From Cheiracanthium punctorium (Eukaryota; Arthropoda; Arachnida; Araneae; Cheiracanthiidae): a stretch of DNA of 64,000 bases. The notes under the pieces were generated by a model. That model searched no databases, was not told the DNA's origin, and was given only the letters and a program-made list of their open reading frames with translations. Each line of letters starts with the position of its first letter. Within the stretch, counting starts at the first letter, position 1. Of the stretch, positions 50,026 to 59,919 are shown in pieces. The position numbers and the translations under genes were made by a program. The stretch spans positions 372,001 through 436,000 of the forward strand of contig JAWZYV010002500.1 in NCBI GenBank assembly GCA_038373885.1, given 5' to 3'.

Positions 50026-50450
50026 ATGAACATGTTCCGTGGAGCATTTTTTTAATCCACGGACGGTATACATGAGAAAACAATCAGAAGCATTTTCATA
50101 TTTTAAATATACATTAAAGTGCAAGATATTATAAGAGTATCATTATTCATGAGTGCGCCGTGTTTTATGTATTGTTCTATAAAACAACTCTTTGGAATCT
50201 AAACTTACATTAAAATCGCCTATTAAAACTGTTTTACATTCCTCACAAAGCATATTTTAATTACATTACTCCTTTCTAAATACTGTTTGGAATGTGCATT
50301 ATTATCCATGAAGTGCTCTATTTATCTTTCTTCTTCTGTAAAACATTTTTCAGGATGAAAATCTTTATTGAAATCACCTGCTAAATTTATTTTTCAATTT
50401 TGATAAGGCATATTCTAACTATACTTCTCGTTTATAATTAACTGTAGTGT
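50026..50450. repeat. Diverged tandem pair, about 170-180 bp
   Basis: Two successive segments (about 50100-50280 and 50280-50420) share CATTATTCATGA/CATTATTATCCATGAAG, TGTTCTATAAAAC/TTCTGTAAAAC, AAAATCGCCTATTAAA/AATCACCTGCTAAA and GCATATTxTAA blocks. The first matches diverged copies near 36972 and 43064. Confidence 0.5.
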
Positions 50451-51200
50451 TTGTCAGTTTCGTTGAAAATATCGAAGATATCGTCAAGGTAAGTTTTGGG
50501 ACTTATTTTTTCAAGTCAAACTTGGCGATAAATGATCAAATCATGATGCGCACTTGGAGCTGTCGTTTCTATAAGAACCATGCTGTCTGACGAACCGCAG
50601 CAGTTTTAGCATTCAGCAAGCATTAGTAACTAGAGTGTGTTTCTTCAGCTAGGCAGACAGCCAGCCATCTATGCACGGGCCCAGGGTCCTGATGTCGTTC
50701 CTGGTGCCTCTTCTTGGATTGTTTCAAATGCGGCTGCTTAAATAATTTAATGAATTCAGTTTCTGTAGTTCATCTTGTTATATTCAGCTCTCCTGTTATT
50801 CTTCTACTAGTTAAGTTCAGTTTTAAAGTTACAAGAGTTAAATAAAACGTTGTTAAACAAAAGTCGACGCCTTTTCGACCACGCATAATTTTGAAGTCTG
50901 ACAAGTACTGAAGGGCAAACATTTTTTACCGTCCCCGTCATTGGGACCTTCTTCAAATTATAGCAAATAAGTAAAAAACAAATATATAGAGAATTATGGA
51001 GTTGTCCAAAAAGTAAAATTTCAGTACTATATATTGAAATAAGAAAGCAACAGTTATTTAAACCTTTGAAGGCGTATTTAAGCTAGCCTTTGAAGGCCGT
51101 TTATTTAAACCTATTTAAACCTGCTATTTTTTTATTTTGATAAAACTAGCCATATATTATTGGGTAAAATAAATAAAAATATTTGCAAAATAGCACCATG
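50450..51200. other. Non-coding DNA, possible LTR-like segment
   Basis: 50560-50910 is G+C-richer and ends with AAGAGTTAAATAAAACGTTG, reminiscent of an LTR poly(A) region. No paired copy is present, so the identification is speculative. Confidence 0.25.
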
Positions 51201-51204
51201 AAAG

Positions 51205-51826
51205 ATACTTGTCAGGACATATGTTCCGTCCGTCGCAGGCTGTAAGAATGGAACAGGGATCTGAAAAGAATGTAAGCGGGAAACCAGTGCAGAACAAGTT
51301 GCCAACCGGAGGAAGTAAAAAAGATTCTGCTTTGATTTCTTGCAAGAAATCAAAGCAGAAGGAAGGACAAGAGAAAGTGGAGGGGGAGAGGGTAGATAAA
51401 AATAAAAAAATATAGAAAAAAATTTAAAAAAAAGAGAATGTAGGAAAACTAAACAAGTTAAAAACGGAAAATGACAGAAAGTAGGAACATGCAAAAGAAC
51501 AATAAACAGAACAGCAACCACAACAATAAGAAAACAAAAATAAATAAAAGAACATCTATATTAATAAATATTTTTATAAACAGGAAACACTTAAAAAAAA
51601 CAGAGCAGAAGGATTTTTTAAAAATATTAACTAAACATAAAATAAATGCACAGAATAACAAAATCAAAAAATAATATGAATAAATAAAATAAATAAAAAA
51701 GGGGGGAAACAGGAAGAAAGAATGAAGAATATTATGACAAGTGATTCCAAGCAGAATGAATGGAAGAACCGTTGTTCGCAAGATGCTTCAATTGCTGGGT
51801 AATGGAAAATCAAAATGAAACAAAGA
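51205..51826 (+). other. Purine-rich, A-rich strand-asymmetric block
   Basis: The plus strand is strongly purine-biased. A 68-residue lysine-rich frame (51209-51415) begins in it and contains a perfect 36-bp palindrome (51325-51360: TTCTGCTTTGATTTCTTG and its complement). From 51400 it degenerates into A-rich sequence interrupted by stops. It might be a relic of a basic protein such as a retroelement ORF1, but I see no diagnostic motif. The purine bias resumes after the hAT insertion (55545-55640). Confidence 0.4.
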
Positions 51827-53288
51827 CTGAAGAGTAGGGATCGACCGATACCACATTTTAGCCGATGACCGATACCGATACTTTACCTATAAATTCATTT
51901 TCAGAAATAGCCGATACCGATACTTTTAAGTTATGGTATCGGCCGATACCGATACTTAACCGATACCGATACTTTACATAATTTAATGTCATTTAAACCT
52001 GCCTCTATTGGGCAGTTTTTGTAACGAGAGTGTAGTTCTCGTTAAAATGAATAACAGAATGATGAAATTTGATCCCAGTAGAAAGCATTAAAAGAAAAAG
52101 CAGTGGATACGTTGAAATGTGAATTTATAGTATTTCTAGTCTTTCTTTTCTATTCAAATTATGCCAACGAATGGCCGAATTTATAAAAAAGCTGACCACT
52201 GGGAAGCGTCTTAGTGTGCAGGTTCGGAATTCTTTCTCCTCGCGTGGTCGATCGTGGTCGCTGTCGATTTAGCAGTCTAGAGTTTTGGGCGATTTTCTCC
52301 AGATGTTACGTGAATATGCGTTAGACTCCCTTAAAATGTCCTCCGCCCAAGCCCCCACCTTATAGGTAGATGCCCCTCATTTAGGCTTGACAGAACACAA
52401 ACACGGGGGTGGGAGTTAAAGGGATATAAGGTAATCCCTTTCATTTCCAGTGCCGACTGGTGCAAATATTTAAATCAATTTTTCTCAACCTCTATTTTGT
52501 CGCCTAATTGTTGCTATGAGCCAGATAAAAGGTTTCCATATTAGACGAAAAACAGCTTCCTGTTTGCTCTTACTATATGTGTCTTTTTTCGGTTCATGCT
52601 TCGATTTTGTGCTTACAAAAGTAAACACATGAAATTTATTCAACTTCAAAGCTTGCAAGTTTTATTTAGATTTTCTTTAATTATAATTCTTTCACATATG
52701 AAAATATTTTTTAGATTACTTAAACTGCATTAAATTGTGATAATGTATAAACTGTACAGTAGTATGTAAGTACATATGTATTTAGATATTGTTCATTAAA
52801 TACGTATATAAATTCTTTCCTTAAAATGCATAATAAGTTCACATTAATTAATGGTTTTATTTATCTGCGCCAGTTATTTAACCACTAAGTGAATTATTAT
52901 ATGTTTCAGCAAGATTTCTGTTTAATATGAACTCATATGATCATTTTTAAGTTCTTTTTGAAAATCCAAATATTTTGGTTCTCCGGACAGGGTTAAGTCA
53001 CAATTAATCCGGAAGGATCCATGTATTTGATCTTTTCCGTACGAAGAGCAGGTACACACCGATTAGTCCTGTGTTTCCCTTACATATAAACCAAATACTA
53101 TTATTCACAAGAAATATGTTTTTTACCCCAAAATTGGAAATGAACTATATAATAATTAGTATTACTAATTATACTAATACAGCTTTAATTTTTTAAATTA
53201 ACTATATAAATAAATATTAGATATTGATAATTATTACACTTCTCAAAACAGAATGATACACAAATCTGTAATTGCCCGAGACTATAAG

Positions 53289-53406
53289 TTTCTCTATAGC
53301 GAATTTTTCAACTGGAACCAAGCGAGTTCGTTATAGGTGTACACACAATTGAATCTCCCTATAACGAACTCGCTTGGTTCCAGTTGAAAAATTCGCTATA
53401 GAGAAA
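53289..53406. repeat. Perfect 49-bp inverted repeat (fold-back)
   Basis: Arms 53289-53337 and 53358-53406 are exact reverse complements separated by 20 bp. Core phrases are CTCTATAGCGAATTTTTCAA and CCAAGCGAGTTCGTTATAGG. TTCGTTATAG-type sequence is typical of pogo/Tigger ends, so this may be a fold-back derived from such an element. Confidence 0.9.
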
Positions 53407-53833
53407 ATTTTGTTGTACAGAGATTAGAGATTTTTGCAGTTATTTCAGCAAATATTACAAACTTTTTAGTTGTCATATATAAATGTATATATATGAATGA
53501 ACTCTTTTTCGAGTCAACACAGTGAGAAAATAAACGTTCATAAAACTGAAGTAAAATTATAGCCTACCTCTCGACATTTGTTTTTTGCAATCCTTTTAGA
53601 GAGCGTATTTAGTGTTGGGCACGAATTCAAAATAATTTAGAACAATAGACGATTGTCCTGTTAAACTGTCATCTAACGATTCTTCGTCCATAATTTCGAC
53701 CACACTTGGTGATACGACATCCTTTTAGCGATGGTTACAATTTAAAAAAAAAACCACAGTTCGAAAACACTCGCACAAACAAATGTGCCAATGAAACGAC
53801 CCCTCTCATCTCATTACCAAATCAAGGATTCTA

Positions 53834-55337
53834 CACTCATGTCCATAAATTAAGGATAATTCAAAATCACACAGAAATTGATCTCTAAAATAAAAATTTC
53901 ACCTGTGGAATGATCACACACATCTTGAAGAAGACTATGCAAATTACAGGAAACCACCAGATGGCGTGGATGGTACGTCACAATGACGAGAGTGTAAGAG
54001 AGGGGTATATAAGGAATGGTGGCAAAGAAGTAAAATTGTTCACAAGCGCTGTGAAAGCCTTTCAGTGCAAAAACCGCATAGTTATGGCACAAAGGAGGCA
54101 TTTGGATGATGTTTTACGTGGCAGAATTATCGGACGACTGGAATGTGGACGTACCCAGCTGGAAGTATCAGAGGAACTTGGAATCGCCCAGAGTGTCATC
54201 TCCAGGCTTTGGCAACGATTCCAAGATGATGGTAATGCGAGTAGACGTTACAGCACAGGTTGCCCCCGAGTTACAACGCCGAATGAGGACCGCTATTTGG
54301 CAGTTACTGCCAAAAGAAACAAACGGAGTACAGCATCAGACCTGTCTCGTCAGCTCTCTTCAGCTACCGGTACGACAGTTTCAAGGCAGACCGTGTACAG
54401 ACGCTTAGGGCACATTGGTTTATATGCTCGTAGGCCTGTCAGATGTGTTCCACTTACCGCAACTCACTGTCGCCTGCGATTAACCTGGAGTAGAGAGCAT
54501 GCATTGTGGACACCGCAACAGTGGTCTTGTGTGATCTTTTCCGACGAGTCCAGGTTTAGTTTGGAGTCTGATTCTCGCCGGACATTCATCTGGAGAGCGC
54601 CAGGTACCCGTTACCACCAAGAGAACACCATTGAAAGACACCGTTACGGTGGTGCAGGATGGCTCGTTTGGGGAGGAATTATTCTTGGTTCCAGAACTGA
54701 CCTGCATGTTCAGAGTGTAACGATGACAGGCCACATCTATCGGGATGTCATTCTGGAACAACATGTACGTTTGTTTCGGGACGCCATGGGTGCTGAATTT
54801 GTGTTTATGGATGACAACGCCCGTCCTCACCGTGCAAACATTGCAGACGAATGCCTTCAATCGGAGGATATCACCCGTATGCATTGGCCAGCATACTCAC
54901 CGGACTTGAATCCAATAGAGCATGTGTGGGATATGCTTGGCCGACGAAGTGCAGCCCGTCAACCCCTCCCACCTGTCTACCGGAACTTCGGAGTGCATTG
55001 CTTGATGAGTGGTGTAATATTCCCCAAGATCAGATTGATCATTTGATGCTCAGCATGCCTAGGCGTTGTCAGGCATGTATTGCATCGTCCGGGAGACATA
55101 CTCCGTATTAACCATCCTACTAACCATGTTATACTGTTTTTTGTAAATAGGTTCTTTTTTTGAATTTGGTCAAGGGAGTAAAACTTGCAATTTTTATTAA
55201 TTATGTCAAACATATAGCATCTTTTTTGCTCTTTACTTTTTGTTTAATAAATAGACTTTACAAATAAGTCAAATTTGTTTTGCTTCTTTCTCTTTCTTTG
55301 CCTGAACTTCATTATCCTTAATTTATGGACATGAGTG
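53834..55337 (+). mobile_element. Tc1-like transposon
   Basis: The ends are perfect 27-bp inverted repeats starting CACTCATGTCCATAAATTAA, flanked by TA on each side (53832-53833 and 55338-55339), the Tc1/mariner target. The length, 1504 bp, is normal for the family. It contains one transposase gene with a single late frameshift. Perfect terminal repeats and a nearly intact gene indicate a young insertion, later than the surrounding hAT element. Confidence 0.97.
54084..55046 (+). pseudogene. Tc1-like transposase, C-terminal frameshift
   Basis: This encodes a cut-and-paste DDE transposase that binds the terminal repeats and inserts at TA. I place the start at ATG 54084 (MAQRRHLDD), because homologues begin there; the frame stays open upstream to 53910 without family resemblance. 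Domains: a helix-turn-helix of the homeodomain-like type (residues about 5-55, LEVSEELGIAQSVISRLWQRF), a second HTH with a GCPRVTT linker (GRPR-like) to about residue 115, then the catalytic core. Catalytic residues are visible: D in IFSDESRF, D in MDDNARPH, and E in SPDLNPIEHVWD, with exactly 34 residues between the second and third (DD34E). Near 54975-54990 one base appears to be missing. The expected C-terminus (PELRSALLDEW ... SGRHTPY) continues in the next frame to 55111, so this copy ends prematurely after about 320 residues. Confidence 0.95.
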
Positions 55338-55544
55338 TAGAATGGTGTTGCGACTGCGTTGTTTTTTCTGAAAAACGAAGTATCGGTTGAAAAGTATCGG
55401 TGAAAATGGATGAAAGCAACAGAAACCGATACTTTCCCGATACTTTTAGAATCGGAAGAACCGATACCGATACCTAAAAAAATTAGAGGTATCGGCGCCG
55501 ATACTATCGGTTGCCGATACTATCGGTCGATCCCTACTGAAGAG

Positions 55545-56204
55545 TAAAAAGTTCTTAGCATTAGAAAATTGAAAACGATGATTAGAATTCCAACGATGAG
55601 AAGCAATGTGAGAATTTGGAATGACAAGTAACTTTTATGGTGTTATTTTGCAATTTTTTTATTTACGTTTTAAACACTAGTTATTTTGAGTGTTTTGTCA
55701 TATATTGTTCGATTTCACCTGAACAGTGACACCAATAAAGAATTCTTTATTGAAATATATATATATATATAACATATAAAATTAAACATCTTCTCAAAAT
55801 TCAAAATTTCTATTTGCTTGCTTCAAAATTCTTCAGGGCGTAGTGACTTTCGTTTTAAACAAAGGATTTGTATCAGGATCTAAATTTAATTCAAATGCAA
55901 GTAATATATCTCCCCTCTTCCCACGGTCTTCCGGCACCACACCTCGCAAGAATTTCCTTGGGCTAGCAGACCCGGGCAGTTTAACAACCAATAATTGCAT
56001 CTCTTTTAGCACATGTGATACTGTACAGAACACGTGATCCGAGGTTATATAAGTTGAAACGCGGCTTGGAGCAGAGATTCTTCCGTGACATCACTTGCCA
56101 TGTAAAACTATGTGAAATCAAATAAAAATATGTCATCGCAGTCTCGGAGTGTTTTTCCGTATAACACAGCCCCAGCCCGAGTAAACTGTCCTGCATCTGC
56201 GCCT
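55545..56204. other. Non-coding DNA, possible retroelement fragment
   Basis: 55830-56200 is G+C-richer. A minus-strand frame (55833-56033) holds CC-free, charged sequence (GVVPEDRGKRGDILLAFEL) that I do not recognise. On the plus strand, TTATATAAG near 56045 followed by AATAAA near 56122 recalls an LTR promoter and poly(A) layout, but there is no second copy. (AT)n lies at 55757-55771. Confidence 0.3.
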
Positions 56205-56345
56205 GCATATATATATATATATATATATAGTTAATGTATATATATATATAAATGTATATATATAGTTAATATATATAAAGTATAATATATAGTTAATATA
56301 TATAAAGTATAATATATATAGTTACTATATATAAATGTATATATA
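56205..56345. repeat. Compound TA-rich microsatellite
   Basis: (AT)n runs are separated by repeated TATATAGTTAATATATATAA-type phrases. Five or more TAGTTAAT- or TAGTTACT-like interruptions occur at roughly 30-bp spacing. Confidence 0.85.
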
Positions 56346-58985
56346 TAGTTAATTTTTTAATTGTCATTTATTGTAATCAAAACATTAAAACAGGAACTCT
56401 CTAATGAAAGAAATTCTGCGTAGGCCACTGGTTTAAATGTTTCAATGCAATATATTAAAATAAAATATAATGCCCTTCTTTAAACTAAAATGAGAAAGTA
56501 TAATAAATAATAAGAGAGGAAAATATTATTCATAAAAATTAAAAACATTTAAACCATTTAATTTTCGACAGCTTCGCAAAAATTACTAAGACCTTTACAA
56601 AAGGTTTAAGCTACAAAGAATCAACAACCCTTTAAAACAATTAGAAATCAAATTGCGGAAACTTTCAATTTGTGAAACCTTTCAACGAAAGAAAATAAAG
56701 TACTTTTTGTTGGAAAACATCTTTTTTACAATCAATTTTGATAAATGATTTGCATATAATTAAAAATGCGAATGATGTACTTTTAGTGCACGTAATTAAT
56801 AGAAGAAAGGAATGTTTTTACATAATGATCATGATTTTTTTTTCTTTAAATTATGGTAGTTTCGATTACTGTGCATTTTTTTGTTTGACATTTTGCTCTT
56901 CAGCTTACTTTATTGCATTTAGGATTGGGTAACGAAGTACTCTCGTACTAATTTCTTTTTTTACAATAAAATAAACGACTTAAATGTTTCAAATGTTGTA
57001 AATGTTAATAAATAAATAGATTTATCTACAATTTCAAGACAGGTTACAAAACTATTACAATAAAAATTCTTTTGCAAAAACAATTGTTAGAAATACTAAA
57101 ATTTTAAAATTGTCTTATTTTAAAATGCAATTTCTCAAAAATCATAATAATATGAATCATAAATTCATTGGATTCAAATTCTATTATCGGAAAAGTTTTT
57201 TTTTTCAACGAACATGGTTTGAATAAGGGCAGATCATTTTTCCAGTTAATAGAAATTGAACTGAAAATTAGAATGCCTCTTTTGGAGAAAAAATTACATT
57301 ATCGAGAAAAATGCAGTTTTGCAGTTGTAAAGAAAATAAAAGTTTCATTTTAGTAAATGAATTGTCGATTGGTAAATTCATCTTTTGTAACGTGATTCAA
57401 AGTGCATTTTCAGGGGAAAATAAATGACACATTTTTTTTTTTTTAAACCATGCTTTTAACATATAAAGAGTACATTACATAAAATAGCCTAATGAAGCAT
57501 TCATTTCAAAAATATACAACTAAACCATTAAAAAGTGAAACAAAATTCAGAATTCAAATATATTTAAAATGAGGATATACACTGCATATTACGACCATAA
57601 ATTGAGAAAGGTAATCAAATGCATCTACACTTTATTTTAAAGAAATTACTTTAAAAGATAATTTCTTAATAAAACAAAGAGCTCTACAGTCATTCAACGC
57701 TACCAAGCATTGACAAACCTTTCGGAGACTAGAATTCGAATTGACAACAAAAAAGACGAAAACTTTTTGTGCATCATGTCATGGAAATGCAATAAAGTTC
57801 CTGCTTTGTAACAGATCCTTCGTAGCCAATGGCAATAAATGGCGGGGATATAAATCAAATGTGTGGGATTATATAGTTTAAAATACGTTCCTTAATACCA
57901 GTCTTCATTGCAATTTACCTTCATTTTATATTATTTGAAACAAACAAGTATCAAAAAATATTCCTGATTTTAAAAATTTGTCAGTAATGTTAAGCGCTTA
58001 TTTTTTCTAATTACAGATCTTCCTATCCAAACTTTTTCATCTTTATAATTTTCAAGATGAATGAAAATTGCACCGTGAAAAAATCTTTACGTTATTTGTT
58101 TATAGACGCTTAAAGGGATTAAGTGTTGAAATCATTCCTTTCAGTATGTATTAGTTGGTAGGTAGCAACATGCTTTATACAAAAATACGACTTAACTAAT
58201 GCAGCAGTTTTCTTTTAAATAAAATTTAAAAAAAAGAAAATATCCTTATTTTGGTTTTTGGTTCCTCCTTGAAGTTAATACAAAATTAATTTTTGCAATA
58301 AATCGATTTTTTGCAATAAATCGATTAAATGAATCTTTTTTAATCGATAAATGGTAACAAGCGCATCAATTTTAATAATGTGAACGGAGAAATAAAGGAA
58401 TTTTCTCTTAGTGTTAGATAATTAAATTAAATACGTTTAAAAGAGTCACCAGCATAAAAAAGAAATAAGTAAAATAAATTAGGAAGGCGATAGTAATTTA
58501 GCATTTTTTGCATTATGTCTTGGCAAAAAACACTTCTCTTAGGCCAGTTTTTACAAATTGCTCAGCCGTTTACTTAAGGGGTCAAGCGACTTTCAACGAT
58601 GAAAATATCAACGAAAAATGAACGTAGTTTCATATATAGCTCCAAAAGTATTGATTTTTAAAACTTGCAATTTTCAACAGTTATTTAGAAAGCTTTTATT
58701 AGTCTTTTGTAGGTCTTCAAATATTTTTAAATCTAAAATAATTAAAAAAAGCAAAAATGTTAGACACCATTTTTGTCGATGAAATATTCTAAATAGTCAT
58801 GCGAGCAGCATAACTCACAAAGTATGAGTCAAATTAAGTTCAAAGTTTTTAAGCATAGATAAATAGCCTATTATTGAAATGACGATATATAATTTTGCAC
58901 AAACCCAAAAAAAGAGTGCAAGTTATAATTTTTAACACTATTTACTGTATAATTACGCATATAAGTACTTAAATTGCAATGTTAA
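56346..58985. other. Non-coding DNA with duplication blocks D5 and D6, second copies
   Basis: 56350-56900 matches 21380-21960, and 57510-57880 matches 25520-25890. Two CCAAT/TATA-like modules lie at 56605-56770 and 57678-57862. No gene is visible. The short frames have no recognisable content. Confidence 0.55.
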
Positions 58986-58992
58986 AAGGCTA

Positions 58993-59101
58993 CCCTAGTA
59001 GCACAATTAATCTAAAAGACGTTTAAAACACGTTTTTTAACGTCAAAAAACGTGTTTCCAACGTAATTTAAACGTTTTTTGAACTAGTTGTGCTACTAGG
59101 G
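58993..59101. mobile_element. MITE, TA-flanked, CCCTAGTAGCACAA ends
   Basis: CCCTAGTAGCACAA at the left and TTGTGCTACTAGGG at the right are exact inverted repeats, flanked by TA at 58991-58992 and 59102-59103. Only 109 bp long. The interior is partly palindromic (AAAACACGTTTTTTAACG ... AAAAACGTGTTT). A TA target suggests the Tc1/mariner group. Confidence 0.88.
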
Positions 59102-59103
59102 TA

Positions 59104-59910
59104 ATAGTTCGACATTTTTTCATTCATATTTCATGTAAAAAATGTTAAATTTTCAGGAAATTCTGACTAACTGTCAAAGAGATATTGTTCCTGCAACTGA
59201 AAAATTATAGCTTTGTGAAAAATCGATTTAGAGATGATAATTCCCATATAACTAATACTGTGGAATATTTTTAAGCACTGTATCGGTTTATGCATCTATT
59301 TACTTTCCTAAATCATAAAAATATAATTTTAAGAAATTCTAATTATAAAAAGTAATTATTTTTTATTTATAAAATGTAAAACGACACATGAACGAAAACA
59401 CAAAATTCAACATTTCAAACCTGCAATAATAAAATGTACCTTTTTCTGGTATATATGACTGTATCAATCAAACATATCTCAAATTTTATTTTAAGGAGAA
59501 AACAAAAAACTTTAAAATTTACCAAGCATTAATTAGAAAAGAATGTACATGTACATTTTAAAATCATCTTCATTGTACTCATAGTTTAACATTTTATGTT
59601 TCTATCACTATTCTTTGAATAAAATAATGCATAATACTTTAAAAAGGTGTATAAATTATAATTGTTTACCTTTTAAAGTATTATGCTTACTAACTTTTAA
59701 TGCAAAAGCCCTGTAACAGTTTCCGTCGTCTAAAAGAAAATTTTGATTTTTCATTTTTTCTTTTATTCGTCGATTTTTCCTTGCTTTATTTAAAGTCTGA
59801 AAGAAGCGCAGCCCAGCAGTTGCTACGCTGTTCTTGCTTCACCTAAGCCGTTAAAACATAATTTGGCGTCGCCTCCCAGAGTTAAACCTAATTGTTTCAT
59901 AACTTTTACT
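59104..59910. other. Non-coding DNA
   Basis: A+T-rich. The last 100 bases (about 59800-59890) are G+C-richer and may belong to the Mutator-like element that follows. No structure is otherwise visible. Confidence 0.45.
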
Positions 59911-59919
59911 TCACTTTAT

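Larger units (their letters stand above)
51835..55536. mobile_element. hAT-like element with 8-bp target duplication
   Basis: The ends TAGGGATCGACCGATA and TATCGGTCGATCCCTA are exact inverted repeats. The flanks are CTGAAGAG at 51827-51834 and 55537-55544, a perfect 8 bp duplication typical of hAT. Both ends carry about 130 bp of subterminal CCGATACCGATACTT-type repeats, likely transposase-binding arrays. No hAT transposase is visible in the roughly 2.2 kb of its own DNA, so it is non-autonomous. A Tc1 element (53834-55337) inserted into it later. A fold-back at 53289-53406 and a Helitron-like end fragment at about 53029-53068 also lie within. Confidence 0.92.

Noticed and set aside
51209..51415. 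Lysine-rich nuclear protein gene
   Set aside because: The frame is short, built on strand-biased A-rich DNA with an internal palindrome, and has no recognisable domain.
54480..54884. 134-residue minus-strand frame within the Tc1 element
   Set aside because: It is the antisense shadow of the transposase core.
56014..56200. Solo LTR with TATA box and poly(A) signal
   Set aside because: No second copy, no target duplication and unclear ends. Mentioned only as a possibility.
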